Shown here: positions 8,493-16,156 of the stretch, one piece after another | How positions within the stretch are numbered: position 1 is the stretch's first letter | Layout: every line of letters starts with the position of its first letter | NCBI GenBank assembly: GCA_036321795.1 | Contig: JAWQCY010000002.1 | Coordinates: 1-64,000 of the forward strand | Direction of reading: 5' to 3' | DNA: 64,000 nucleotides | Origin: CAKVON01 sp902475665 | Lineage (GTDB): Bacteria > Actinomycetota > Coriobacteriia > Coriobacteriales > Atopobiaceae | The notes under the pieces: generated by a model | Told to the model about the DNA's origin: nothing | Databases searched by the model: none | The model's input: only the letters and a program-made list of their open reading frames with translations | Made by a program: the position numbers and the translations under genes

Positions 8493-9059
8493 TTACCTGT
8501 CGCCCAAATCCAGGTTCTTTAGAGCGGCAAAGGGACTTTCGTCGAGCGCCTGCTGGGCGCGCTTCTCGGCACATCCGCAATCACCCTCGTTGAGGTTGGC
8601 GCCACAGGTGGGACACAGGCCCTTGCAATCCTCGCGGCACAGGATGACGAAGGGCGTCTCCATGAGAAGGGCGCTGGTCAGGGCCTCGGCCACATCGATC
8701 GTGTGCTCGTCGGAGACAAGGGAGTAGTCGACACCCTCCTCCTCGTCGTCATCCTCCGGCTCGGTCTCGGGCTCGTGAAACAGATAGTACTCGTCGACCT
8801 CCCCGGCAACGTCGAACTCGGCGGGCTCGAGGCAGCGATCGCACTCCCCCACCACGTGGGCACGCAGCATTCCCGTTACCAGGATGCCCTCGCCCGCATT
8901 GGTGAGCACGAGGTCATAGTCCACGCCGTCGGGCAGGCGGAACTCATGCTCTCCCAACGAGTAGGAGTCGACGTCGATGTGGTCGGCAAGGCAGGTGGTG
9001 TCGCCAGCGAGCTCGAGGGTCTCGTCGAGTCGGACGATTATAGGCTGAAATGCTCCCAT
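8493..9059 (-). CDS. yceD: DUF177/YceD family protein, zinc-cysteine type
   Basis: 188 aa. Small acidic protein family encoded next to rpmF in most bacteria and implicated in 23S rRNA accumulation. It carries GECDRCLEP in the middle, an acidic stretch (about 95-110), then CREDCKGLCPTCGANLNEGDCGC near the C terminus, a cysteine pattern shared by Gram-positive members that likely binds zinc. It follows the SepIVA-like gene by 2 nt. The next gene, rpmF, is 177 nt further, with hairpins in between. Confidence 0.85.
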   Translation of the reverse strand: MGAFQPIIVRLDETLELAGDTTCLADHIDVDSYSLGEHEFRLPDGVDYDLVLTNAGEGILVTGMLRAHVVGECDRCLEPAEFDVAGEVDEYYLFHEPETEPEDDDEEEGVDYSLVSDEHTIDVAEALTSALLMETPFVILCREDCKGLCPTCGANLNEGDCGCAEKRAQQALDESPFAALKNLDLGDR

Positions 9060-9061
9060 GG

Positions 9062-9559
9062 CTACCAGGGCACGTTGTTCGTCGTGTTGCGCGGGCCGGA
9101 GTTCTCGTCGAGGGTCTGGCGAACGCGCTCGACGGTGCTCGTGAGCGACTTGAGGTTGTCCTCGAGGTGCGCCAGGACGGACTGCGCGTACTCCTCGGCG
9201 TTATAGCGGGTGTCACGCTCGTACTGCTGGGCCTGGTCGCGGATGTCATCTGCCTGCGACTGGGCCAGGCGGACGACCTCCTGGTCGCCGGCGAGAATCA
9301 TGGCCTGCTGCTGGGCATCGGCGACGATGGCGTCGGCCTGCTGCTGGGCACGTGCCAGAAGCTCGCCCTGCTCCTTGAGGATGCGACGGGCGTCGGAGAA
9401 CTCCTGCGGGAAGATTCGGCGAATCTCGTCGAGAATCTCGTAGACGTCCTGCTGGTCCACGATCTTCTTCTGGCCGCCGCCGGTGAGCGGCGACTTGGCC
9501 TCAGTCACGATCTGCTCGAGCTCGTCGATCAGGCTCTCAATCTCCTCACCTGGCTGCAT
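9062..9559 (-). CDS. DivIVA/SepIVA-like coiled-coil protein
   Basis: 165 aa, charged and mostly helical. An N-terminal short acidic helix and a linker lead to DVYEILDEIRRIFPQEF and then a long Gln/Ala-rich coiled coil (about 65-150). No membrane segment or signal peptide. Position and architecture match the actinobacterial DivIVA-domain protein SepIVA, which in mycobacteria lies between coaD and the DUF177 gene and acts in septation and polar growth. Similar proteins are often mislabelled as ATP synthase subunit b-like. Homology is inferred from context and coil pattern, not from a clear catalytic motif. A second DivIVA is encoded at 45600. Confidence 0.6.
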   Translation of the reverse strand: MQPGEEIESLIDELEQIVTEAKSPLTGGGQKKIVDQQDVYEILDEIRRIFPQEFSDARRILKEQGELLARAQQQADAIVADAQQQAMILAGDQEVVRLAQSQADDIRDQAQQYERDTRYNAEEYAQSVLAHLEDNLKSLTSTVERVRQTLDENSGPRNTTNNVPW

Positions 9560-9643
9560 CCGGGTCTCCTTTCGTGAGAGCGATCACGTAAATGCCGACG
9601 GCTCCTAGGCACCGTCGCCACACAAATTTCCATTCAACGGTTC

Positions 9644-9671
9644 AGCTTATCAGATTAGCGCATACCAACAA
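9644..9671 (-). promoter_or_regulatory. Candidate promoter for the SepIVA-like/yceD/rpmF genes
   Basis: Minus-strand TTGTTG (9671-9666) and TAAGCT (9649-9644) are separated by 16 nt in the 166-nt gap after coaD. The match to sigma-70 boxes is partial. It would provide an internal start for sepIVA-yceD-rpmF independent of recG-rsmD-coaD. Confidence 0.35.
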
Positions 9672-9725
9672 GGCGTGTGAGCAGCGCCCATCCCATCCAC
9701 ACGGGCGAGAAGTGCGCGCCGCGCC

Positions 9726-10241
9726 TCAGCGGAAGCCGTAATGGGTGCGCAGGCGTCTCTCCACGCAAGGAGGCACGAGCAGGCCGACGTTTCCGCCAAG
9801 GGCCGCCAGCTCGCGGACGACCGAGGACGAGACGCAGCCGAGCTCGGGGCTCGACATGACGAAGATGCTCTCGATGTCGGGCGCGAGCCTCGCGTTGAGG
9901 TCGGCCTGCTGCAGCTCGTACTCGAAGTCCGTGGTGGCACGCAGGCCCTTGACCACGGCGCCCGCGCCATGCTCGTGGCAGAAGTCGACGAGAAGCCCCG
10001 TCAGGGGCAGGACGTCCACACCCTCGACGTCCTTCTCGGCAAGGGCCTCCCGGATCATGTCGACGCGCTCTTCCAGGGAAAACGTCGGACCAGAGCCGTT
10101 CTTGCCCTGCGAGGCCGCCACGGCGACGCTCACGTGCGGGCAGAAGCGGGTCGCACGCTCGATGACGTCCAGGTGGCCCAGGGTGACCGGGTCGAACGTT
10201 CCGGGCACGACGACGTGCCTGATGTCGGTCTGGCTGCCCAT
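9726..10241 (-). CDS. coaD: Phosphopantetheine adenylyltransferase
   Basis: 171 aa. Fourth step of coenzyme A synthesis (4'-phosphopantetheine plus ATP gives dephospho-CoA). The nucleotidyltransferase motif GTFDPVTLGH is at 14-23. KGLRATTDFEYELQ in the middle and the C-terminal CVSSSVVRELAALG, a variant of ISSTxVR, complete the family pattern. It begins directly next to the rsmD stop with no intervening base. The rsmD-coaD pairing is widespread. CoA supplies the prosthetic group for the ACP encoded downstream. Confidence 0.96.
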   Translation of the reverse strand: MGSQTDIRHVVVPGTFDPVTLGHLDVIERATRFCPHVSVAVAASQGKNGSGPTFSLEERVDMIREALAEKDVEGVDVLPLTGLLVDFCHEHGAGAVVKGLRATTDFEYELQQADLNARLAPDIESIFVMSSPELGCVSSSVVRELAALGGNVGLLVPPCVERRLRTHYGFR

Positions 10242-10826
10242 CTAGCCACGCACCCCCTCGATGCGAAGCAGGTCAACGCAGGTCGTGCCATATCGCTTCT
10301 GCTTGACGACGCGCGACCCACACGAAAGCGACAGCTCGGGACTACCGCTCGAGCGCTCGTAGAGGACGAGGCACCCGTCGGCCAGAAGGCCGGCGGTGGC
10401 CAGCGAATCCACAAGGGCACCGACCTGCCCCGCGTCGGTCGCGTAGGGAGGGTCGAGCGCCACGACGCCGAAGGGCGCCCCGGGCATGCGGCCGGACGCG
10501 GCGAGCCTGAAGGCGTCGCCGCAGACGACGCGCGCCTGCGAGGATGCGCCCAGACCAGAAACGTTGGCCCTGAGCAGCTGCGCGTTTCGCCTGTCGGAGT
10601 CGACCAACGTGACGGAGCCGGCCCCTCGCGAGACGAGCTCGAGGCCAATCGCCCCCGAACCGGCGAAGGCGTCGAGAACGCTGACCCCCGATAGGTCCAG
10701 GTCATATGCCGACAGGACCATCGAGGCCATCGCCTCGCGCACACGGTCGGTCGTCGGGCGCGTCACGTCGCGCCCCGACGGCGCGTCGAAGGGCTTTCCC
10801 CTCCACTTGCCACCAACAATCCTCAC
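10242..10826 (-). CDS. rsmD: 16S rRNA (guanine966-N2)-methyltransferase
   Basis: 194 aa. SAM-dependent methylation of G966 in 16S rRNA. The N-terminal MRIVGGKWRGKPF is the family signature. The SAM-binding loop DAFAGSGAIGLE begins at 52, and the catalytic DPPY is at 125-128. Its GTG start overlaps the recG TGA as GTGA (4 nt), and its stop abuts coaD, so recG-rsmD-coaD are translationally linked. Confidence 0.95.
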   Translation of the reverse strand: MRIVGGKWRGKPFDAPSGRDVTRPTTDRVREAMASMVLSAYDLDLSGVSVLDAFAGSGAIGLELVSRGAGSVTLVDSDRRNAQLLRANVSGLGASSQARVVCGDAFRLAASGRMPGAPFGVVALDPPYATDAGQVGALVDSLATAGLLADGCLVLYERSSGSPELSLSCGSRVVKQKRYGTTCVDLLRIEGVRG

Positions 10827-13012
10827 GAACGCTCCATTTCCTCAAAATAGCCACCGAACCTGCGCCTGATCTCGAACGCGAGCGGCACGTACGGGGCAGA
10901 AACCAAATCGGGATCGGCAGAGGCGATCGCGCGCGCGTCGTGGTGCGCGGCGCGCACGAGGTCGTCGTCAGCGACAAGGTCGACATGGCGAAGGGTGACC
11001 CCACCCGACTGCCTATACCCCAGGACCTCGCCCTCGTGGCGAAGCTCCAGGTCCTTCTGCGCAAGCTCCATCCCGTCGGAGGTGCGCTCGAGCGCGGACA
11101 AGCGACGTCGCGCGGGCGTGCCCTTGCGCGCGGTGGTGCCCAGGAACACCCGTCCCGCATGGCTGCCACGACCCACTCGGCCGCGCAGCTGGTGCAGGGT
11201 AGCCAGGCCAAAACGGTCGGCGTCGTGCACGAGCATGACGGTGGCCTCGGGCACGTCGACGCCGACCTCGATGACGGTCGTCGACACCAAGACGTCAATG
11301 TCACCCGCGCGGAACCGTTCCATCACGCGGTCCTTCTCGGCAGCGGGCATGCGACCCGTGAGAAGACCGATGCGCAGCCCACGCAGCAGGGAGACCTCGA
11401 GCTCACGCGCCACCGAGGTCGCCGAGTGCGCGGGCCTTCGGCTGCCATGGGCACCTTCCGGCGCTGCGTCGTCGGACATGTCGTCGCCCTCGTCGGCGTC
11501 GTCGATGAGGGGGCACACGACGTAGGCACGCTGCCCCACACCAACGGCGTCGCGGATGGCCCCGTAGGCGATGTCGAGGTTCTCGGGCGCGAGCACCTCG
11601 GTTGCGACGCCCGCCCCGGCAACCGGTCGATGCGCGATGCGAGAGAGCGACATGTCGCCATAGACCGAGAGCGCAAGCGTGCGCGGGATGGGCGTGGCGC
11701 TCATCGCGAGCAGGTCGGCGCCCGGGCCCTTCCTCCTGAGGGCCGTGCGCTGGTCGACGCCAAAGCGGTGCTGCTCGTCGATCACGACCAGGGACAGCCT
11801 GCGGAAGCGCACGTCGCCGGAGAGAAGTGCCGTCGTGCCAAAGGCGACGTCGATGTCACCCGCGGCAAGTGCCGCGGTCGAGCGGGCGCGCTCGTCGGCG
11901 GGGGTCGACCCCACGAGGACGGCCCAGCGGACGCCCGCCCGCTCGAGCAGCGGTCCGAGCTTCTCGGCATACTGCCGCGCCAGGACCGAGGTCGGCGCCA
12001 TCATCGCCGCCTGCGTGCCGGTGTCCGCGACGGCGGCCAGGGCAAAGGCGGCCACCGCGGTCTTTCCGGTGCCCACGTCACCCAGAAGCAGGCGGTTCAT
12101 GACCTCTCCCGACGCCATGTCGGAGAAGATCTCGCGAACCGCCACGTCCTGCTCGTCGGAAAGCTCGAATGGCATGGCCTGGCGCAAGGCCGCGACATGC
12201 GTCCCGGCGACCTCGTGGCATGTCGGCGAGATGCCCCTCTGCGAGATGCGCCGCCTGGCGAGAAGCGCCACCTGCAGACAGAGCAGCTCGTCGTAGGCAA
12301 TACGCCGGCGGGCGCGCTCGGCCGAGTCGGTGTCCGACGGGAAGTGCGCCTCGCGCAACGCGCGGGCAAGCGTCATGAGGCCGCGTCGCGCGACGAGGCT
12401 GGCGGGGAGGTAGTCGCAGACGTCCCCGTGCACCGCAAGCGCACACGACTCGATCCTGCGCATCCATGCCGCCGACAGCCCCTCGCTCAGGCGATGCACG
12501 GGCAGGATGCGCGAGAACGACGCCGCGTCGGAGCCAGAAGACAGCACCTCGTGGTAGGGCGAGGTCATCTTCTTGAAGCCGTACGAGAAGCCCACGGAAC
12601 CCGAAAGGGCAATGACGTCGCCCTTCTTGACCTGCTCGGCAATCCAGGGCTGCTTGAAGAACACGGCCATAATCACGCCCGTGGCGTCGACCACGGCAAG
12701 CTCGACCACGCTCATGCGCGGCTTGGGCCGCTTGAGGGTCACACGGTCGACGGTACCCACGACGGTGGCCTCACGACCCACGTCGGCATGGGCGATGTCG
12801 ACCCTATGGGAGAAATCCTGGTAGCGATGGGGAATCTCGAGAAGGACGTCGCGGACGCTGCGCAGGCCCATGCGCTCGAGGGCCTCGGCACGGGTGCCCG
12901 AGACATAGCGAAGATGCGACGGATCATCGCCAAGCGAGACGGTTCGCTTGGGACGGTCCGCCGCATCCCCGATGCACGGGAGGCAGCCGCTGGGCACGCG
13001 GGCGTCCCCCAT
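10823..13012 (-). CDS. recG: ATP-dependent DNA helicase RecG
   Basis: 729 aa, a little longer than E. coli RecG (693). It regresses stalled replication forks and branch-migrates Holliday junctions. Wedge/OB region about 40-150 (includes QDFSHRVDI and VVGTVDRV); Walker A GDVGTGKT (311-318); helicase motif II IDEQHRFG (411-418); SATPIPRT (438-445); then the STTVIEVGVDVPEA and HQLRGRVGRG motifs of the second RecA domain. An acidic insert DDADEGDDMSDDAAPEG lies near 500. It starts 3 nt after the fakA stop, an order (fakA-recG) shared with Firmicutes. Confidence 0.96.
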   Translation of the reverse strand: MGDARVPSGCLPCIGDAADRPKRTVSLGDDPSHLRYVSGTRAEALERMGLRSVRDVLLEIPHRYQDFSHRVDIAHADVGREATVVGTVDRVTLKRPKPRMSVVELAVVDATGVIMAVFFKQPWIAEQVKKGDVIALSGSVGFSYGFKKMTSPYHEVLSSGSDAASFSRILPVHRLSEGLSAAWMRRIESCALAVHGDVCDYLPASLVARRGLMTLARALREAHFPSDTDSAERARRRIAYDELLCLQVALLARRRISQRGISPTCHEVAGTHVAALRQAMPFELSDEQDVAVREIFSDMASGEVMNRLLLGDVGTGKTAVAAFALAAVADTGTQAAMMAPTSVLARQYAEKLGPLLERAGVRWAVLVGSTPADERARSTAALAAGDIDVAFGTTALLSGDVRFRRLSLVVIDEQHRFGVDQRTALRRKGPGADLLAMSATPIPRTLALSVYGDMSLSRIAHRPVAGAGVATEVLAPENLDIAYGAIRDAVGVGQRAYVVCPLIDDADEGDDMSDDAAPEGAHGSRRPAHSATSVARELEVSLLRGLRIGLLTGRMPAAEKDRVMERFRAGDIDVLVSTTVIEVGVDVPEATVMLVHDADRFGLATLHQLRGRVGRGSHAGRVFLGTTARKGTPARRRLSALERTSDGMELAQKDLELRHEGEVLGYRQSGGVTLRHVDLVADDDLVRAAHHDARAIASADPDLVSAPYVPLAFEIRRRFGGYFEEMERS

Positions 13013-13015
13013 GGG

Positions 13016-14689
13016 CTACTCGATGGAGAAGATGACGGGATAGAGGGGCTGCTCGCCGCGGTGGGCGTCGACCTCGAGGTCGGGCTGGGCCTGCTCGATG
13101 GCGTCGCACAGGGCCTCGAAGGCATCGTCGTCGAGGTCGCAGCCAGCCAGGATGGTGAGGGTGTCACCCTCCTCCTCGTCCTGCATCTTGGAGATGATGT
13201 CGAGGGTCACGGCGGTCACGTCGCTGCCGACCGAGACGATTACGCCGTCGACGATGCCCATGACGTCACCGTCGTGGATGGGGGTTCCGTCGGCGGCGGC
13301 AGAGTCGCGCACCGCACTGGTGACCTCGCCGTCGCGGACGTCGGCAAGGGCGTCGGTCATCGCCTGGGCGTTGTCCTCGAGCGAGGCGGTGTCATCAACG
13401 ACGAACATGGCGGCAAAGGCCTGCGGGACGGTCTTGGTGGGAACGACTGCGACCTCGCACTCATCGCAGGCGGTCGCGGCGGCCTCGGCGGTCATGCGGA
13501 TGTTGCCGTTGTTAGGAAGGACGATGACGCTCTTGGCGTTGACCTTCTCGATGGCCGCCAGGATGTCTGCCGTGGCGGGGTTCATGGTCTGGCCGCCGGA
13601 AACGACCACGTCGACGCCGAGGGACTTGAGGATCTCCGCCTCGCCCGAACCCGCGGCGACGGCAACGAAGCCGAGGTCCTTGCGCTCGCGGACGGGCTCG
13701 GAAGCGGCCTCGGCGGCCTTGTCGTCGGCAATCTTGGCGGTACGGTCGTGGGCCTCCATGTCCATGTTGTGAATGAAGACCTCGTAGACCTGGCCGTAGC
13801 CAAGCATGTACTCGAGGACCTTATTGGGCTCGTTGGAGTGCACGTGGACCTTGAAGTCGGGGAACGAGCCGACCACGAGCTCGCAGTCGCCCAGGGTGGC
13901 GAGGTGCGCGAGAGCGGCATCCGGGTCGAAGCCCTCCTCGGCCTTGAAGAGGAACTCGTTGCAGTAACGGAACTCCGAGCCCTCCCAGTCATCGTTGAGT
14001 TCGATCTGGACCCTGTCGTCGACGTGGCCCTTGGCAGCCGCGTCGGAGGAGATGGTCGGGTTGAAGTCGACGGTCTCGGAGCCGCCGAGGGCGGCGTTGA
14101 CGAAGGCCTCGAGGAACGTGGCGAAGCCATAGGCGCCCGAGTCGACGACTCCGTTCTCCTTGAGGACAGGGAGAAGGTCGGGCGTGCGCGCGACGGACTC
14201 GTACGCCTCGACGACGATGGCGGCAAGCGTCTCGCTGACGCCGAGCCTCTCGATGGCGCAGCGATCTGCGCGGGCGGAGACGTCGCGGATGACGGTGAGA
14301 ATCGTGCCCTCGACCGGCTTGCGGACCGCCTTGAAGGCGACCTTCACGCTGTTGCGGAAGGCGGATGCGATGTCCGCGGAGGTCACCGGGTCGTGGGAGC
14401 CAACGAGACCCTCGGCCATGCCACGAAGAATCTGGCTGGTGATGACGCCGGAGTTGCCACGGGCACCCATGAGAGAGCCATGCGTGATGGCCTTGGCGAC
14501 GGCCTCCATGTCGGCGTCGGCGGGAAGGGCCTCGACCTCCTTGACGACGGTGCCAAGGGTGAGCGACATGTTGGTACCCGTGTCGCCGTCGGGCACGGGG
14601 AATACGTTGAGCTTGTTGATCTCCTCGGCCTTGTCGGCGACAACCTTCGCCGCGACGGGGAAACAGGCCTTGATGACGGAAGCAATCAT
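13016..14689 (-). CDS. fakA: DhaL-domain fatty acid kinase FakA-like protein
   Basis: 557 aa. The N-terminal DhaL nucleotide-binding domain has NVFPVPDGDTGTNMSLTL (28-45) with metal ligands D34, D36 and N40, and GSLMGARGNSGVITSQILRG further on. The C-terminal part has a DegV/kinase-associated fold with GGQTMNPATADILAAI. Family members (YloV/FakA) phosphorylate FakB-bound fatty acids, giving acyl-phosphate for the PlsX/PlsY route. No fakB is in the window. The start at 14689 is preceded by CGAGGACC. It follows asp23 and precedes recG; with plsX and acpP in the same string this forms a lipid-priming set. Confidence 0.88.
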   Translation of the reverse strand: MIASVIKACFPVAAKVVADKAEEINKLNVFPVPDGDTGTNMSLTLGTVVKEVEALPADADMEAVAKAITHGSLMGARGNSGVITSQILRGMAEGLVGSHDPVTSADIASAFRNSVKVAFKAVRKPVEGTILTVIRDVSARADRCAIERLGVSETLAAIVVEAYESVARTPDLLPVLKENGVVDSGAYGFATFLEAFVNAALGGSETVDFNPTISSDAAAKGHVDDRVQIELNDDWEGSEFRYCNEFLFKAEEGFDPDAALAHLATLGDCELVVGSFPDFKVHVHSNEPNKVLEYMLGYGQVYEVFIHNMDMEAHDRTAKIADDKAAEAASEPVRERKDLGFVAVAAGSGEAEILKSLGVDVVVSGGQTMNPATADILAAIEKVNAKSVIVLPNNGNIRMTAEAAATACDECEVAVVPTKTVPQAFAAMFVVDDTASLEDNAQAMTDALADVRDGEVTSAVRDSAAADGTPIHDGDVMGIVDGVIVSVGSDVTAVTLDIISKMQDEEEGDTLTILAGCDLDDDAFEALCDAIEQAQPDLEVDAHRGEQPLYPVIFSIE

Positions 14690-14736
14690 GTGTTGGGTCC
14701 TCGATCTGTGATGGTTCGTCTCGTGTGCGTTGGCTG

Positions 14737-15081
14737 CTAGTGCGTGCGCATGCCCTCGATGTGGACGCGAACGTCGACGTCGGAGATCTCGGCGATGCGC
14801 TTGAGCAGGAACTGCACGTTGTCGGAAAGGTTCTTGGAGACAGACGCCATGTTGACGCCCTGCTCGACGATCACGTGCATGTCTACGACGAGACGGCCTT
14901 CCTGCTGGGAGACGTCGATGCCGCGACGAAGCCCGTTGAGGGGCAGCAGGCGGGCGACGCCCTCGTTGGCGTCGGTGACGGCCATGCCGACGATGCCATA
15001 GCACTCCATGGCGGCATAGCCGGCAAGGTCGGAGATGCAGTCGTTCGAGACCTTAAGCGTTCCGGGAATGGCGGTGGGCAT
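14737..15081 (-). CDS. Asp23/Gls24 family envelope-stress-type protein
   Basis: 114 aa. Small mixed-fold protein of the Asp23 (YloU) family, invariably encoded before fakA. The pattern is typical: VSNDCISDLAGYAAMECYGI, then GIDV, VDMHVIVEQGVN, and a tail SDVDVRVHIEGM. I chose MPTAIPGTLKVS at 15081 because GAGAGGAGAAGG precedes it; longer in-frame readings lack a ribosome site. It is the first gene of the minus-strand super-operon, divergent from rpmB. Its biochemical role is unclear across the family. Confidence 0.85.
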   Translation of the reverse strand: MPTAIPGTLKVSNDCISDLAGYAAMECYGIVGMAVTDANEGVARLLPLNGLRRGIDVSQQEGRLVVDMHVIVEQGVNMASVSKNLSDNVQFLLKRIAEISDVDVRVHIEGMRTH

Positions 15082-15189
15082 GCCTTCTCCTCTCGGTCGG
15101 CGCCTGCGCAGCCCTCGCTGCGACGCACTCGCCATGGAGGGTGGGTGCGCATATTCGGACGCCGTCTTCTCAAACTTGAACAACTTGTT

Positions 15190-15229
15190 AGTATAGCCGT
15201 TGCGGTACCTACCTTCGCGTGCGCGAAGG
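15190..15229 (-). promoter_or_regulatory. asp23 promoter with overlapping palindrome
   Basis: Minus-strand -10 box TATACT (15195-15190). Around the expected -35 position lies an 18-bp palindrome, CCTTCGCG (15212-15219), TG, CGCGAAGG (15222-15229), with perfect 8-bp arms. Its place over the -35 zone of the super-operon promoter, between divergent genes, is what one expects of an operator. The regulator is unknown. Confidence 0.5.
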
Positions 15230-15307
15230 CATGCGAGCATACACAGACCATAAGGGACCTCGAATCGAGTCCCCTTGGATTATTTTGCCTGTAGTTGTGG
15301 AGGTACC

Positions 15308-15335
15308 TTGCATGGGGAAATCCCTGTGCTATATT
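15308..15335 (+). promoter_or_regulatory. rpmB promoter
   Basis: TTGCAT (15308-15313) and TATATT (15330-15335) with a 16-nt spacer give a good sigma-70-type promoter. The predicted start lies near 15342, about 50 nt before rpmB. With the asp23 promoter and palindrome, this accounts for the 311-nt divergent gap 15082-15392. Confidence 0.6.
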
Positions 15336-15392
15336 TATCCAGCTATGTGTCATCGCGTGCGCGAGAGCGCCGCTGCAACGGAGGTTTTAACC

Positions 15393-15581
15393 ATGTCGAA
15401 GGTTTGTGAGATCTGCGGTAAGCACGCTGTCGCCGGTCGTTCGGTCAGCCACTCGCACCGCGTCGTCAACCGCAAGTTCAAGCCCAACATCCAGCACGTC
15501 AGCGTTGTCGTCGACGGTCACCGTCAGAAGATGAACGTCTGCACCACGTGCCTGAAGTCTGGCAAGGTTGCTCGCTCCTAA
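15393..15581 (+). CDS. rpmB: 50S ribosomal protein L28, zinc-ribbon type
   Basis: 62 aa. MSKVCEICGK start, cysteine pairs C5/C8 and C50/C53 for zinc, and the typical SHSHRVVNRKFKPN region. GGAGG lies 8 nt before the ATG. It is divergent from asp23-fakA. In Bacillus rpmB also neighbours the asp23/fakA genes and thiN, and thiN is the next gene on this side too. An intrinsic terminator follows 30 nt after the stop. Confidence 0.97.
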   Translation: MSKVCEICGKHAVAGRSVSHSHRVVNRKFKPNIQHVSVVVDGHRQKMNVCTTCLKSGKVARS

Positions 15582-15610
15582 GACGCGATAAGCCTCATAT
15601 TGAACTTTCT

Positions 15611-15635
15611 GGGCCGCCTCCGGGCGGCCCTTTTT
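15611..15635 (+). terminator. rpmB intrinsic terminator
   Basis: GGGCCGCC (15611-15618) pairs with GGCGGCCC (15623-15630) around TCCG, followed by five T (15631-15635). It ends the monocistronic rpmB transcript. Confidence 0.92.
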
Positions 15636-15713
15636 GTTGGTAAAAAGGGCCACTGACAGTCACGCGACGCACGGGATGCCAAACGGGGCCACTACAAGCG
15701 GGCAGGCGCGTGC

Positions 15714-16023
15714 GCCAAGCAAACGGGTTTTCTTACAGCCTGGCATTACCACACGCCAGGGAAACAGGGTTTCTTACCACCCGACACTTCGGCAATATGG
15801 TCCTTGCATGTCCACGGATAGCCACCATCGTCAAAGCCACAGGTAGATAGGCTGGATTTCCGTGCCACCCCAATTGGATTGAGAACTCACCAAGCCGATA
15901 GATCCCAATAACCGTAAGAAAACCCATTTGCGTGGCAGAAGGCCCATCCCGTCTGTAAGAAAACTCGTTTTCCCGGCACGGAGAAGAGAATCGAGTCGGC
16001 ATAAGAAAAGCGACTTGCCTGGC
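15714..16023. repeat. Five-copy 23-nt repeat in inverted sets, about 41-nt period
   Basis: Five copies of a 23-nt element with consensus GCCARGCAAAYGGG followed by TTTTCTTAC. Plus orientation: 15714-15736 and 15755-15777. Minus orientation: 15914-15936, 15955-15977 and 16001-16023. Copies 1 and 3 agree at 21 of 23 positions, copies 2 and 4 at 19 of 23 with copy 1, and copy 5 at 17 of 23. Start-to-start distance is 41 nt in the first pair and 41 then 46 nt in the inverted set; the spacers differ. The 575-nt gap 15582-16156 otherwise holds only the rpmB terminator and no credible gene. The inverted sets could fold into a long hairpin. It is not a CRISPR array (see the rejected list). Confidence 0.8.
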
Positions 16024-16156
16024 AAATGACAGCGGCACCATATGGAAATCCACACGTTCGGCACGGGGAGCGCGAGAAACGCGAAATGTCTGACGAGAGC
16101 ACCCCATCGAACGGCCCCGTCACACAACAGCCCATATACCAGTCGACGGGATTCGC

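Noticed and set aside
9674..9703. CGTGTG/CACACG inverted repeat after coaD as terminator
   Set aside because: Only 6 bp with an 18-nt loop and no T-run.
14690..15004. Extended N terminus for FakA
   Set aside because: The upstream frame overlaps asp23 and is Arg/His-rich shadow; the ATG at 14689 has a ribosome site and matches the family.
15714..16023. CRISPR array
   Set aside because: Repeats are imperfect, occur in both orientations, and are separated by 18-23 nt spacers with a 136-nt unrelated centre; there are no cas genes or leader.
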